From the NCBI GenBank assembly GCA_019236085.1, contig JAFAJR010000038.1, forward strand, positions 1-21,083: 21,083 nucleotides of DNA, given 5' to 3'. Position 1 is the stretch's first letter. Each line of letters opens with the position of its first letter. The translations under genes and the position numbers were made by a program. Origin of the DNA: Candidatus Dormiibacterota bacterium (lineage in GTDB: Bacteria > Chloroflexota > Dormibacteria > Aeolococcales > Aeolococcaceae). Below the pieces are notes generated by a model. It was not told where the DNA came from and searched no databases. It saw nothing but the letters and a program-made list of their open reading frames with translations. Shown one piece after another: positions 7,207-13,634 of the stretch.

Positions 7207-7547
7207 GCGCGTTTGGTCGGTGTCGCCGGGCAGAACATCGCGGTGATCAGCGAGTTGACCGGCGGGAAGGGCATGATCGCGACCACAAGCCAGAGCAGCG
7301 AGTTGACGCGCAACGCCAGTATCACCCCGGCGATCCAGGCCACTACGCCGGCGACGAGCCACACCGACAACGTGACCGCCAGCAGCATGCCCGTGGTCCC
7401 GGACGTCGAAGCGTCAGTGCTGAGCACCGCTTCGAACCCGACCCCCGCGACGAGGCTCGCCACCGAGAAGGCGAGCGTGCTCCGCCGGGTGACAAACGGC
7501 TGCGTGGAAGCCTGCGATGCGGGTCGCTTGCTGGCGATGGTGGCCAC
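7203..7547 (-). CDS. Small membrane protein, first gene of the HMG-CoA lyase operon
   Basis: About 114 residues from GTG 7547. I do not recognise the family. A polar N-terminus (ASKRPASQASTQPFVTRR) is followed by about three hydrophobic segments: one around LAFSVASLVAGVGF, a strong one in MLLAVTLSVWLVAGVVAW and its continuation IAGVILALRV, and a third in LLWLVVAIMPFPPVNSL. A short basic tail follows. Its stop codon overlaps the HMG-CoA lyase start (ATGA), the best evidence that it is real. The start is uncertain: the frame stays open upstream and no good ribosome binding site is seen. Cysteine- and proline-bearing C-terminal residues (MFCPATPTK) are not a recognised motif. Function unknown; a transporter accessory role would be a guess. 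Confidence 0.62.
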   Translation of the reverse strand: MATIASKRPASQASTQPFVTRRSTLAFSVASLVAGVGFEAVLSTDASTSGTTGMLLAVTLSVWLVAGVVAWIAGVILALRVNSLLWLVVAIMPFPPVNSLITAMFCPATPTKRA

Positions 7548-7603
7548 CTCGGAGCGGATCGAGACGGCCCCAAAGTAACAGAGGGCAAGCGGCCGGGCCC
7601 GGG

Positions 7604-7609
7604 TACACT
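7604..7609 (+). promoter_or_regulatory. Probable -10 box (TACACT) for the RNase HII gene
   Basis: TACACT ends 13 nt before ATG 7623, which would give a 5' leader of only a few nucleotides. No matching TTGACA-like -35 is seen at the right distance, so this is a weak call based on one hexamer. Confidence 0.35.
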
Positions 7610-7622
7610 TCTGCGCCAGGTC

Positions 7623-8255
7623 ATGCCGCGGTTCGGTCTGCGCCACTACATCACCACCACCTTCGCGGTCGACGATTGGCGCGCCTTCCGCCTCTGCGGC
7701 ATGGATGAGGTTGGGCGCGGGGCCTATGCGGGCCCGTTGGTGGCGGCGGCGGTGGTGCTGCCGCCTCGCTTCCGGCATCCGCTGCTCCGCGACAGCAAGC
7801 TGCTCACCACACGGCAGCGAGAGCTCGTGGCGGTTGAGGTGCGCAAGCACGCCGTTGCCTGGTCCATCGCCGAGGTGTCGGTGGAGGACATCAACAACAA
7901 GGGGCTGGGCTGGGCCAACGTCGACATCTTCCGCCGCCTGGTCGGCCTGATCGAGGCTGACGGCTACTGCTGCGACGGCAAGCTCCGCATCAACGCCTGC
8001 CGGCCGGTGCACTCGCTCGTCGCCGGCGACCGGCTCGTGCCGTCGGTGTCCGCCGCCTCGATCATCGCCAAGGTCTACCGCGACTCCCTCATGCAGGGAC
8101 TGCACGAGCAGGCGCCGCACTATGGCTGGGCCAGAAACAAAGGCTACGGAGCCGCTGAGCACCGCGCGGCGATCCGCGAGTACGGCCCGCATCCGTTGCA
8201 CCGCCGGGTGTTCATGGCCTCGGTGCTGCAGACGGAGATGGCGCTGGCTGTCTGA
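7623..8255 (+). CDS. rnhB: Ribonuclease HII
   Basis: A 210-residue type 2 RNase H that cuts the RNA strand of RNA-DNA hybrids and starts removal of single ribonucleotides from DNA. The catalytic acidic residues are visible: D28 and E29 in CGMDEVGRG, D118 in CCDGKLR and D154 in the segment SVSAASIIAKVYRD. The family's RDSKLLT and GYGAAEHRAAIREYGPHPLHRRVF motifs are also present. ATG 7623 follows a plausible -10 box; a longer upstream open frame has no family similarity and is ignored. About 20 residues precede the conserved core, which is normal. It diverges from the small membrane protein gene and converges with the FmdB gene. Confidence 0.95.
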   Translation: MPRFGLRHYITTTFAVDDWRAFRLCGMDEVGRGAYAGPLVAAAVVLPPRFRHPLLRDSKLLTTRQRELVAVEVRKHAVAWSIAEVSVEDINNKGLGWANVDIFRRLVGLIEADGYCCDGKLRINACRPVHSLVAGDRLVPSVSAASIIAKVYRDSLMQGLHEQAPHYGWARNKGYGAAEHRAAIREYGPHPLHRRVFMASVLQTEMALAV

Positions 8256-8264
8256 GCCTGGGCG

Positions 8265-8495
8265 TCAGTTGCCGCAGCCGCAGGAGCCGCCACAGCAGCC
8301 ACCGGCGCCGGCGCCGCTCTCGAAGGCGGCTCCCGGGTCGTAGGCTCCGGCGTGGACGGCAACCCGGCTGATCAACGGCATGCTCGCCCGGCTCTCACAC
8401 GAGGGGCAGACCGCAGCCAGCTCGCGCTGAGCCATCGGCCGGCGCACCTCGAACACGGCCCGGCAGTCGTTGCAGCGGTATTCGTACAGAGGCAT
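8265..8495 (-). CDS. FmdB-family zinc-ribbon protein
   Basis: A 76-residue putative regulatory protein. The N-terminus MPLYEYRCNDC is the family signature, with four zinc ligands at C8, C11, C30 and C33. The tail (residues 56-76) is glycine- and cysteine-rich (GGCCGGSCGCG), as in many FmdB homologues. The family was named after a formamidase-linked gene, and its general role remains poorly defined. TACAGT (8504-8509, minus) ends 8 nt before the ATG, with GAAGGG between, so this gene may have a very short leader that still carries a weak ribosome binding site. It diverges from the SOS-box gene at 8586. Confidence 0.93.
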   Translation of the reverse strand: MPLYEYRCNDCRAVFEVRRPMAQRELAAVCPSCESRASMPLISRVAVHAGAYDPGAAFESGAGAGGCCGGSCGCGN

Positions 8496-8549
8496 CGCCC
8501 TTCACTGTACGACGAAACCCGGCGCTCCCACGGCGCCGAAGCCCACGAT

Positions 8550-8579
8550 TTGACTCTCACGAACATGCGTTCGTACAAT
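8550..8579 (+). promoter_or_regulatory. Sigma-70-type promoter of the HhH gene
   Basis: A -35 TTGACT (8550-8555) is followed after 18 nt by a -10 TACAAT (8574-8579). The start codon begins 6 nt after the -10 box, so transcription should begin at or next to the ATG (8586), giving a leaderless mRNA. The SOS box fills the spacer. Confidence 0.8.
8560..8573. promoter_or_regulatory. Putative LexA (SOS) box
   Basis: CGAACATGCGTTCG is a 5-bp inverted repeat around ATGC and matches the Gram-positive SOS consensus CGAACRNRYGTTYG; the core GAAC-N4-GTTC is shared with the mycobacterial box. It lies precisely between the -35 and -10 boxes, where a bound LexA dimer would block RNA polymerase. No other intact GAAC-N4-GTTC was noticed in the window. 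Confidence 0.75.
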
Positions 8580-8585
8580 ACAGGC

Positions 8586-8888
8586 ATGCGCAATGCATCC
8601 TGGGAGCTGGAGCTCCCACTCGATGACGGCTCGGCGGGCGACATGGCCCGGCGCCGGCTCGATCACCTCCGCACGCTACCCGGCATCGACCCGCAGGTGG
8701 TGGTCCGGCTGGCTCGCAGCTACCGTTCGCTGGCAGCGCTGTACGCGGCCTCAGAAGCTGAACTTTCGTCTCACATCGGACGCGTCGCCGCGGCCAGGGT
8801 GCGCTGGTTCCTGGATGCGCCGCTGGACACCCGGCTCGCAGCCGAACCCGCCGCGATCAGTACCTCTCACTTTCCCCACGCTGCCTAG
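8586..8888 (+). CDS. Small helix-hairpin-helix protein, probably SOS-regulated
   Basis: A 100-residue protein. Residues about 24-77 resemble a tandem helix-hairpin-helix domain of the kind at the C-terminus of UvrC, DisA and XPF/Mus81-type proteins: LDHLRTLPGIDPQVVVRLAR, then SYRSLAALYAASEAELSS, then the second hairpin HIGRVAAARVRWFLDAP. Such domains bind duplex or branched DNA without sequence specificity. No nuclease or ATPase domain is attached, so it could be a DNA-binding accessory factor. ATG 8586 is chosen because the promoter's -10 box ends 6 nt before it; the frame is open upstream but that part overlaps the promoter. A LexA-type operator between -35 and -10 predicts DNA-damage induction. 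The HhH assignment is from pattern, not from a profile search. Confidence 0.78.
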   Translation: MRNASWELELPLDDGSAGDMARRRLDHLRTLPGIDPQVVVRLARSYRSLAALYAASEAELSSHIGRVAAARVRWFLDAPLDTRLAAEPAAISTSHFPHAA

Positions 8889-8935
8889 CTCGGGGCTCAT
8901 TTCCCTAAGCGCCGAGCCTCGAAAGGGGACACGAG

Positions 8936-8941
8936 TAGAAT
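8936..8941 (+). promoter_or_regulatory. Possible -10 box (TAGAAT) upstream of the Ala-rich membrane protein gene
   Basis: TAGAAT lies 45 nt before ATG 8987, leaving a leader of roughly 40 nt that contains a good GGAGG. There is no clear -35. The rest of 8889-8986 shows nothing else. Confidence 0.3.
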
Positions 8942-8986
8942 CAGCCTTTCGCCATTTCTCCCAGCATCCCCGCGGAGGTTTCTGCC

Positions 8987-9589
8987 ATGTTCGGTCGCAA
9001 ATCGAGGACTGCTGTTCTCGAACGGGAGCTGTCCGACGCGGGAGCGAAGGCGGCTGAAACCATCGGCGAGATCGCTGAGCATGCGCTGGCAGCGGCGCGC
9101 GAAGCAGGGCACGCCGCAACGCCTGCGCTGCAGCACTCGGCGGCAGGTCTGAGCAAGGCACTGGAGAAGGCCGCCGAGTCCCTTGCCGACGCCGGCGAGC
9201 GCCTGGCCCGAAGCGGCGAGGGCCGCGCCGCAGAGGCAGCGGTCGTCGCCCGGGAGCGCATCGCCAATGCGTCAGAGAAGCTTGCCGAGACCATCCGGCC
9301 GAAGCCCAAGAAGCGCCACCGGCTGCGCAATCTGGTCATCGCTGCGGCGGTGGTCGGCGGCGTGATCGCGCTGGTGCAGTCGCCGCTGCGCAACAAGATC
9401 AGCGAGCGTCTCTTCGGCCCGCCGCCCGAAGAGGAGCCCGAGTCCATCGAGCTGCCGGGCACGGAATCCTCCGTGCCGGAGACCCCATCCAGCGCCGAGC
9501 AGTTCGGTGAGCCCGCGCAAGCCACCTCACAGACGGAAGGCAATGGCGTCGCCTCGGCGCCCAGTGGAATCGAGACCGGCCAGGGCTGA
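8987..9589 (+). CDS. Ala/Glu-rich single-pass membrane protein
   Basis: A 200-residue protein without a recognised family. Residues 10-100 are a long alanine- and glutamate-rich helical or coiled stretch with heptad-like repeats (AGAKAAETIGEIAEHALAAA and similar), reminiscent of YtxH- or apolipoprotein-like amphipathic helices. A basic stop (KPKKRHRLR, about 102-110) precedes one transmembrane helix (NLVIAAAVVGGVIALV). The C-terminal third is acidic, Pro/Ser-rich and probably disordered. ATG 8987 has GGAGG 8 nt upstream. It opens a run of three plus-strand genes ending in a slipin, so a role at the membrane with that scaffold is possible but unproven. Confidence 0.8.
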   Translation: MFGRKSRTAVLERELSDAGAKAAETIGEIAEHALAAAREAGHAATPALQHSAAGLSKALEKAAESLADAGERLARSGEGRAAEAAVVARERIANASEKLAETIRPKPKKRHRLRNLVIAAAVVGGVIALVQSPLRNKISERLFGPPPEEEPESIELPGTESSVPETPSSAEQFGEPAQATSQTEGNGVASAPSGIETGQG

Positions 9590-9905
9590 GGGCAGACCGG
9601 CCGAGGACCATCCGGCGCGTTCGGCGGAGCGCCCTGGGTTCGGGCCGCGAAACCCGCGACCCACCGGCGGCTCGTTCCGGCCTGCGCGGCCTCCGTTCGA
9701 ACCTGGCCCCGCTCATTCGGTGCGTCTCCAGGACGGAGACCGCGTGTTCGAGGTGAGCGGCTCGCCGGCGTTCGTCAGGCAGGTGCTCGACGACCTGCCG
9801 GTGCTCTGGGCTCGCCTGCACGGCGAGGGGGCGCCGCGCCGTGCGTCGATCCGGATGCCCGAGCCACCCCGCGATCTCGACGAGGACCGCGCCGCCCCCG
9901 ACTGA
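9543..9905 (+). CDS. Arg/Pro-rich hypothetical protein overlapping the preceding gene
   Basis: About 120 residues from ATG 9543. I do not recognise it. The first 55 residues are Arg/Pro/Gly/Ala-rich and probably disordered. A short conserved-looking segment follows (VRLQDGDRVFEVSGSPAFVRQV, then LDDLPVLWARL) that could form two strands and a helix. The tail is acidic. The first 47 nt overlap the end of the membrane protein gene in another frame. The start is uncertain: GTG 9507 (longer) and GTG 9720 (only the folded-looking part) are alternatives, and none has a well-placed ribosome binding site. It lies 51 nt before the slipin gene. Confidence 0.5.
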   Translation: MASPRRPVESRPARAEGRPAEDHPARSAERPGFGPRNPRPTGGSFRPARPPFEPGPAHSVRLQDGDRVFEVSGSPAFVRQVLDDLPVLWARLHGEGAPRRASIRMPEPPRDLDEDRAAPD

Positions 9906-9956
9906 CGTTCGACGCGCTCGATACCATTATGCTTTCGTCGGCGGGCGGGGGATTGG

Positions 9957-10850
9957 ATGAATCTGACGGTCATCGTCATCGCGGCGGCTGCCGCCGCGAT
10001 CGTGCTGCTCGTCGTCGTCTCGGGGGGCCGGGTGGTCCATGAGCACGAACGGGCTGTCGTCTTTCGCTTGGGCAGGCTCCGCCGGATCTCGGCGCCAGGG
10101 CTGCGCTGGCTCCTGCCTCTCGGTATCGAGCGGGCGGTCCGGGTGGACGTCCGCATCAACTCCGTCGAGGTCCAGACCCACGAGGCGATAACGCTCGACC
10201 AGGCGATGGTCAGGGTGGTCGCCACCCTCTACTACCAGGTGGTCAACCCACAGCTGGCGGTGAGCAAGGTGTCCGACTTCCGCGAGGCCACAGCTTCGCT
10301 CGCCGAGGCCCAGCTGCGCGGGATCCTCGGCAAGGTGACCCTTGACGACCTCCTGAGCATGCGCGCCCAACTCGGACCTTCTGTCACCAAGGTGATCGAC
10401 GACGAGGTCGAGCCGTGGGGGGTGCGCATCATCTCTGTCGAGCTGCGCGACGTCATCCTGTCCGAGGCGATGCAGCGGGCGCTGGCGCGGCAGGCGGAGG
10501 CGGAGCGCGAACGAAAGTCCAAGATCGCCGCCGCCGAGGGAGAGCTCCTGGCGGCCAAAGCGCTGGTCGCGGCGGCCGGGATGATGGCGGATCGCCCTGC
10601 GGCACTCCAGCTGCGCTACCTGCAGACGCTGAGCGAGATCGGCACGGGACGAAGCACCGTGGTGGTGTTCCCGGTGCCGATCGACCTGCTGCAATCGTGG
10701 GCCGAGATGCGCACGCGGGGCCGCGAGGGCAACGGCGAGGCGCGCCTCACAGGCTCCGCCGCCGGGACAGCGCAGCACGTCGCCGCACAACCCGCACGAG
10801 AACCGGAGCCGCCGGCACCACAGTGGCCTGACTGGTATCGCCCTCGCTGA
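9957..10850 (+). CDS. SPFH/Band 7 protein (slipin/stomatin-like)
   Basis: A 297-residue membrane scaffold protein. It has an N-terminal transmembrane helix (residues 3-23), then a Band 7 domain with the usual landmarks: EHERAVVFRLGRL, APGLRWLLP, the DVRINSVEVQTHEAITLDQAMV stretch of slipins, and LSEAMQRALARQAEAERERKSKIAAAEGE, which leads into the coiled coil. The C-terminus (from about residue 255) is Ala/Pro/Glu-rich and ends PQWPDWYRPR. Family members oligomerise in the membrane and are often linked to a NfeD partner, which is not present here. ATG 9957 follows a G-rich stretch with GGGG. The two upstream genes probably share its transcript. Confidence 0.93.
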   Translation: MNLTVIVIAAAAAAIVLLVVVSGGRVVHEHERAVVFRLGRLRRISAPGLRWLLPLGIERAVRVDVRINSVEVQTHEAITLDQAMVRVVATLYYQVVNPQLAVSKVSDFREATASLAEAQLRGILGKVTLDDLLSMRAQLGPSVTKVIDDEVEPWGVRIISVELRDVILSEAMQRALARQAEAERERKSKIAAAEGELLAAKALVAAAGMMADRPAALQLRYLQTLSEIGTGRSTVVVFPVPIDLLQSWAEMRTRGREGNGEARLTGSAAGTAQHVAAQPAREPEPPAPQWPDWYRPR

Positions 10851-10860
10851 CTCGTCACGT

Positions 10861-10866
10861 TACCCT
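10861..10866 (+). promoter_or_regulatory. Possible leaderless -10 box (TACCCT) for the SDR-like gene
   Basis: TACCCT ends 7 nt before ATG 10874, the same spacing as the stronger leaderless promoters in this window. No -35 matches, so the call rests on one hexamer and its position. Confidence 0.3.
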
Positions 10867-10873
10867 CCGGGCC

Positions 10874-11689
10874 ATGGCCCCGCAGCCCAAGGTTGTCGTC
10901 ACCTCGCCGCGCAGCGAGATGGCGCGGATTGTCGCGGAGAGCCTCGAGATCGACGCGGCTGCAGCTGGCAATCAGCGTGTGGTCATCAACGCAGCTTTGC
11001 TGCGGCCAAACACCCTGCTGCACGATGGCCACGCCTGGAAGCGCCTTCCGCCTGAGCGGATCCTTTCCGAGACCCGTTCTGCAATCCGGCGTGCGCGGCG
11101 GGCCGACTTCCTGGTGCACGGCAGCTGGCACCTCGCCGGGGCGTATGAGGCAGGGCTCGAGGTTGCTGACACGCTTGTCCCATACATCGAAGCCGCGCTG
11201 AGCGCCGAACGGCTGGTGCTGGAGAGCCATGTGCCGTCGTGCGTGGTTCGCCTGGCCTACCTGTACGGCCCGGAGACACGAGACCTCGCGGCGTATCGTC
11301 GCGCGTTTCGCCTGTCCCGGCCCTACTGGGCCGGTCCGGACGACGCGCGTCAGCGCTTCATCCACAGCCATGATGCGGCGAGAGCGCTGCTCCTCGCCGC
11401 CCGTCAGGAGGCCGCCGGAAGGGTGCTGACTGCGCACGACAACCAGCCGGTGTCGTTCAGCGGGTTCATGGACCACTTCGCGCACCTGGTCGGCAACCCG
11501 CTGCCGCTGCATCTGCCGGTTCAGCTCCGGCCGTTCACCTACTGGCTCATCGCGGCGGAGCACATGGAGATGGTGCGGCTGCCAACCGCACAGATTCCAC
11601 CCGGCAGGCGCCCTCGCGGCTTTCACCCCGTATACGTCAGCTATCGCAGCGGGCTGCGTGACGTTGTCGACGCGCTGAACCGTTCGTGA
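10874..11689 (+). CDS. NAD-dependent epimerase/SDR-like protein with degenerate cofactor motifs
   Basis: A 271-residue protein resembling extended short-chain dehydrogenases in its later half: CVVRLAYLYGPETRD, then RQRFIHSHDAARALLLAAR (typical of family members that bind NAD-sugar substrates), then GRVLTAHDNQPVSFSGFMDHFAHLVG. The front half is unusual. Where a TGxxGxxG loop is expected the sequence reads VVVTSPRSEMARIV, with no glycines, and no YxxxK catalytic pair is apparent around GAYEAGLEVAD. It may therefore be a pseudoenzyme or bind its ligand differently. Its stop overlaps the glycosyltransferase start (GTGA, 11686-11689), so the two are probably translated together, pointing to a glycan- or lipid-linked role. 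Confidence 0.8.
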   Translation: MAPQPKVVVTSPRSEMARIVAESLEIDAAAAGNQRVVINAALLRPNTLLHDGHAWKRLPPERILSETRSAIRRARRADFLVHGSWHLAGAYEAGLEVADTLVPYIEAALSAERLVLESHVPSCVVRLAYLYGPETRDLAAYRRAFRLSRPYWAGPDDARQRFIHSHDAARALLLAARQEAAGRVLTAHDNQPVSFSGFMDHFAHLVGNPLPLHLPVQLRPFTYWLIAAEHMEMVRLPTAQIPPGRRPRGFHPVYVSYRSGLRDVVDALNRS

Positions 11690-13293
11690 GCCGCCGGCGG
11701 CTACGGCCCGCGGCGCCACTGCTCGCGATAGCGGCGTTGTTTGTGTTCCTGCGTCTGCCCAGCGTCTTCGAGCCCGCGTGGTCGGCGGACGAGGGAGCTT
11801 ATGCAGACATCGGACGAGCCCTCGACCACGGCGCGGTGCTGTACGCGCAGGTCTGGGACAACAAGCCGCCGGGGATCTACTACCTCGCCGCGGCGGTGAG
11901 CCTCGGCGGCGCCTCACCGCTGCGCATGCAGCTGCTGGCGATGAGCGCCGTTTTCATCGGCGCCGTCGTCGTCTTCCTCATCGGCCGGCGGCTCAGCGAC
12001 TCACGGCCGGTCGCGCTGCTCGGCGCGACGCTCTACATCATCCTCGCGTCGTTGCCTGATCTGTCAGGCGACCAGCTGAACACGGAGCTCATCGCTGCGC
12101 CGGTTGCCGCGGCAGGGGTTGCATTGGTGCTGACGACACGCTCGCGGCGTACGCGATCGTCACTGTTCGCAGGCGTTCTGCTCGTGTTTGCGTTTCTCAT
12201 CGACATCCGCTGCATGTTCGACCTCCTGGCGGCACTCACCATCGGGACGGTCATTGCGATCCCCAACAGTGCTGCTTCCGGGGCGGCACTGCGCGTGCAA
12301 GCGGCGGCGCGAGCTGGGGCCCCGGTGATGGGTGGCTTCCTGCTGATCGGCGCTGCAGCGGCGGTCGCGCTGCAACTCGGCGGGTCATTCGGCGGACTGG
12401 TGAGCGTGTTGCTGCACAGCGACACCGGCTATGTCGGCTACTTCCAATCGCAGGCTGCGTTCGCCGCGGGAACTCCCACTCCGGCGGGCACCGCGGCGCT
12501 GCTGATAGCCGTGGCGCGTCTGCTGGTCACACTCGGTGCCGGGCTTCTGCTTGCGTGGGTTCTGTGGCGACGTGGACATCACGGCATCGCGCTGGTGACG
12601 ATGTGGCTGACGCTCGACGTCATCGCAGCTTCACTCGACGCGCGCGGCTTCACCCACTACCTCCAGCTCGCGGCGGTGTCCCTCTCACTCACCGCGGCCA
12701 TGGCTGTCGCGATGTTGTGGCAACACGGCGGCCGGTGGATGCGAGCCGCGGCGGTCGTCGTTCTCGTCGCCGTGTGGCCGTTCGCAGCTGTGGTGCTGTA
12801 TCTCCCGCCACTCGTCGGCGCGGTTGCCACCGGCGACTCCCCACCCAGCTTCCCGAATCTTGCCCTGTCATCCATGACGCAGTACTACACGCTGGGCTGG
12901 GGACGCATCGCCGGCACCACGCCGTCCGCGACATGGAACAGGCACTTCGTCAATGACCTCTACCCGGCGGACGAGAACATCGCAGCAATCCTCGATGCCC
13001 ACAGCGGCAGCGCCGACCACGTGTTCATCTGGGGCGGAGCCAGCCCATGGGCATACGCGCTCGCCGACCGCCTGCCGAGTTCGCAATACGTCTGGATGGG
13101 CTCGGCATACGCGATCACCCCCGGCGCTGAGAACACGGCGCTGTCACAGATCGCTGCAACCCCGCCTCGCGTCCTCGTCGTCGGCGCGCCGCTCCCGCAG
13201 CCGCTGCTCACCTTTCTCGAAACCCACGGCTACCGGTCGAACGTGTCTCCCGGCGGCATCGGCTACTGGTCCGCTGACCCTTCTCTGCCCTGA
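11686..13293 (+). CDS. GT39/ArnT-like membrane glycosyltransferase (GT-C fold)
   Basis: A 535-residue polytopic membrane protein with roughly ten hydrophobic segments from residue 11 to about 380, then an extracellular C-terminal domain of some 150 residues. The first loop has the GT-C acidic pair in WSADEGAYADIG (D35, E36), followed by VLYAQVWDNKPPGIYYLAA (D58, K60), the DxKPP motif typical of dolichyl- or polyprenyl-phosphate sugar transferases such as ArnT and PMT-like proteins. It would transfer a sugar from a polyprenyl-phosphate carrier outside the membrane; acceptor unknown. The GTG start overlaps the SDR-like stop codon by 4 nt. Confidence 0.88.
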   Translation: MSRRRLRPAAPLLAIAALFVFLRLPSVFEPAWSADEGAYADIGRALDHGAVLYAQVWDNKPPGIYYLAAAVSLGGASPLRMQLLAMSAVFIGAVVVFLIGRRLSDSRPVALLGATLYIILASLPDLSGDQLNTELIAAPVAAAGVALVLTTRSRRTRSSLFAGVLLVFAFLIDIRCMFDLLAALTIGTVIAIPNSAASGAALRVQAAARAGAPVMGGFLLIGAAAAVALQLGGSFGGLVSVLLHSDTGYVGYFQSQAAFAAGTPTPAGTAALLIAVARLLVTLGAGLLLAWVLWRRGHHGIALVTMWLTLDVIAASLDARGFTHYLQLAAVSLSLTAAMAVAMLWQHGGRWMRAAAVVVLVAVWPFAAVVLYLPPLVGAVATGDSPPSFPNLALSSMTQYYTLGWGRIAGTTPSATWNRHFVNDLYPADENIAAILDAHSGSADHVFIWGGASPWAYALADRLPSSQYVWMGSAYAITPGAENTALSQIAATPPRVLVVGAPLPQPLLTFLETHGYRSNVSPGGIGYWSADPSLP

Positions 13294-13344
13294 GCCGCGC
13301 GCCCTTCCTTCGCGGCCAGCGTCGGTCACGAGGTGACTGGCCTA

Positions 13345-13373
13345 TTGTGAAGGCGTAGCACTTCTGCTACACT
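13345..13373 (+). promoter_or_regulatory. Promoter of the vapBC-type module
   Basis: TTGTGA (13345-13350), 17-nt spacer, TACACT (13368-13373), then 6 nt to the GTG start at 13380. This arrangement predicts a leaderless transcript that starts at or beside the antitoxin start codon. No Shine-Dalgarno is present. Confidence 0.8.
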
Positions 13374-13377
13374 AGCA
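13355..13377. promoter_or_regulatory. Operator array for toxin-antitoxin autorepression
   Basis: Three half-sites alternate in orientation: TAGCA (13356-13360), TGCTA (13365-13369) and TAGCA (13373-13377). The first two extend to the 6-bp inverted repeat GTAGCA-CTTC-TGCTAC. Together they cover the spacer, the -10 box and the transcription start, where antitoxin or antitoxin-toxin complexes normally bind to repress their own operon. Confidence 0.7.
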
Positions 13378-13379
13378 AA

Positions 13380-13634
13380 GTGACAGATATTCCTGCGCGC
13401 GAGCTTCGCAACAATGTCAGCGGTGTCCTTCGCCGAGTCGAAGGCGGTGAGCGCCTGCGAGTCACGGTGAGTGGCAGGCCGGTGGCAGAGCTCGTGCCAC
13501 TGTCGCGGCGCCCCCGATCCATTCCTTGGCATGAACTCATCGAGGCTGCGGACGACTGGCGTGCTGACGCCGCGCTGTCAGAGGAGTTGAAACGACTGCT
13601 TCCCGACACCACTGACGACGTTCTCATCACGTGA
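13380..13634 (+). CDS. Type II antitoxin, Phd/YefM-like
   Basis: An 84-residue antitoxin. The N-terminal part (residues 4-46) has the Phd/YefM DNA-binding pattern: IPARELRNNVSGVLRRVEGGERLRVTVSGRPVAELVPL. The acidic C-terminal half (WHELIEAADDW to LPDTTDDVLIT) would wrap the toxin and neutralise it. GTG 13380 is supported by the leaderless promoter immediately upstream; there is no ribosome binding site. The last codons overlap the toxin start (GTGA at 13631-13634), the usual coupling for these modules. It should repress its own promoter through the half-site array at 13355-13377. Confidence 0.9.
   Translation: MTDIPARELRNNVSGVLRRVEGGERLRVTVSGRPVAELVPLSRRPRSIPWHELIEAADDWRADAALSEELKRLLPDTTDDVLIT

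Noticed and set aside
7206..7362. N-terminal extension of HMG-CoA lyase to 361 residues
   Set aside because: The extension has no similarity to the family, overlaps the small membrane protein in another frame, and ATG 7206 forms a coupled ATGA start.
7548..8201. 332-residue minus-strand frame opposite RNase HII, upstream part
   Set aside because: The portion above 7547 is antisense to a solid RNase HII gene and is His/Arg/Asp-rich shadow sequence; only the hydrophobic C-terminal part is kept as a gene.
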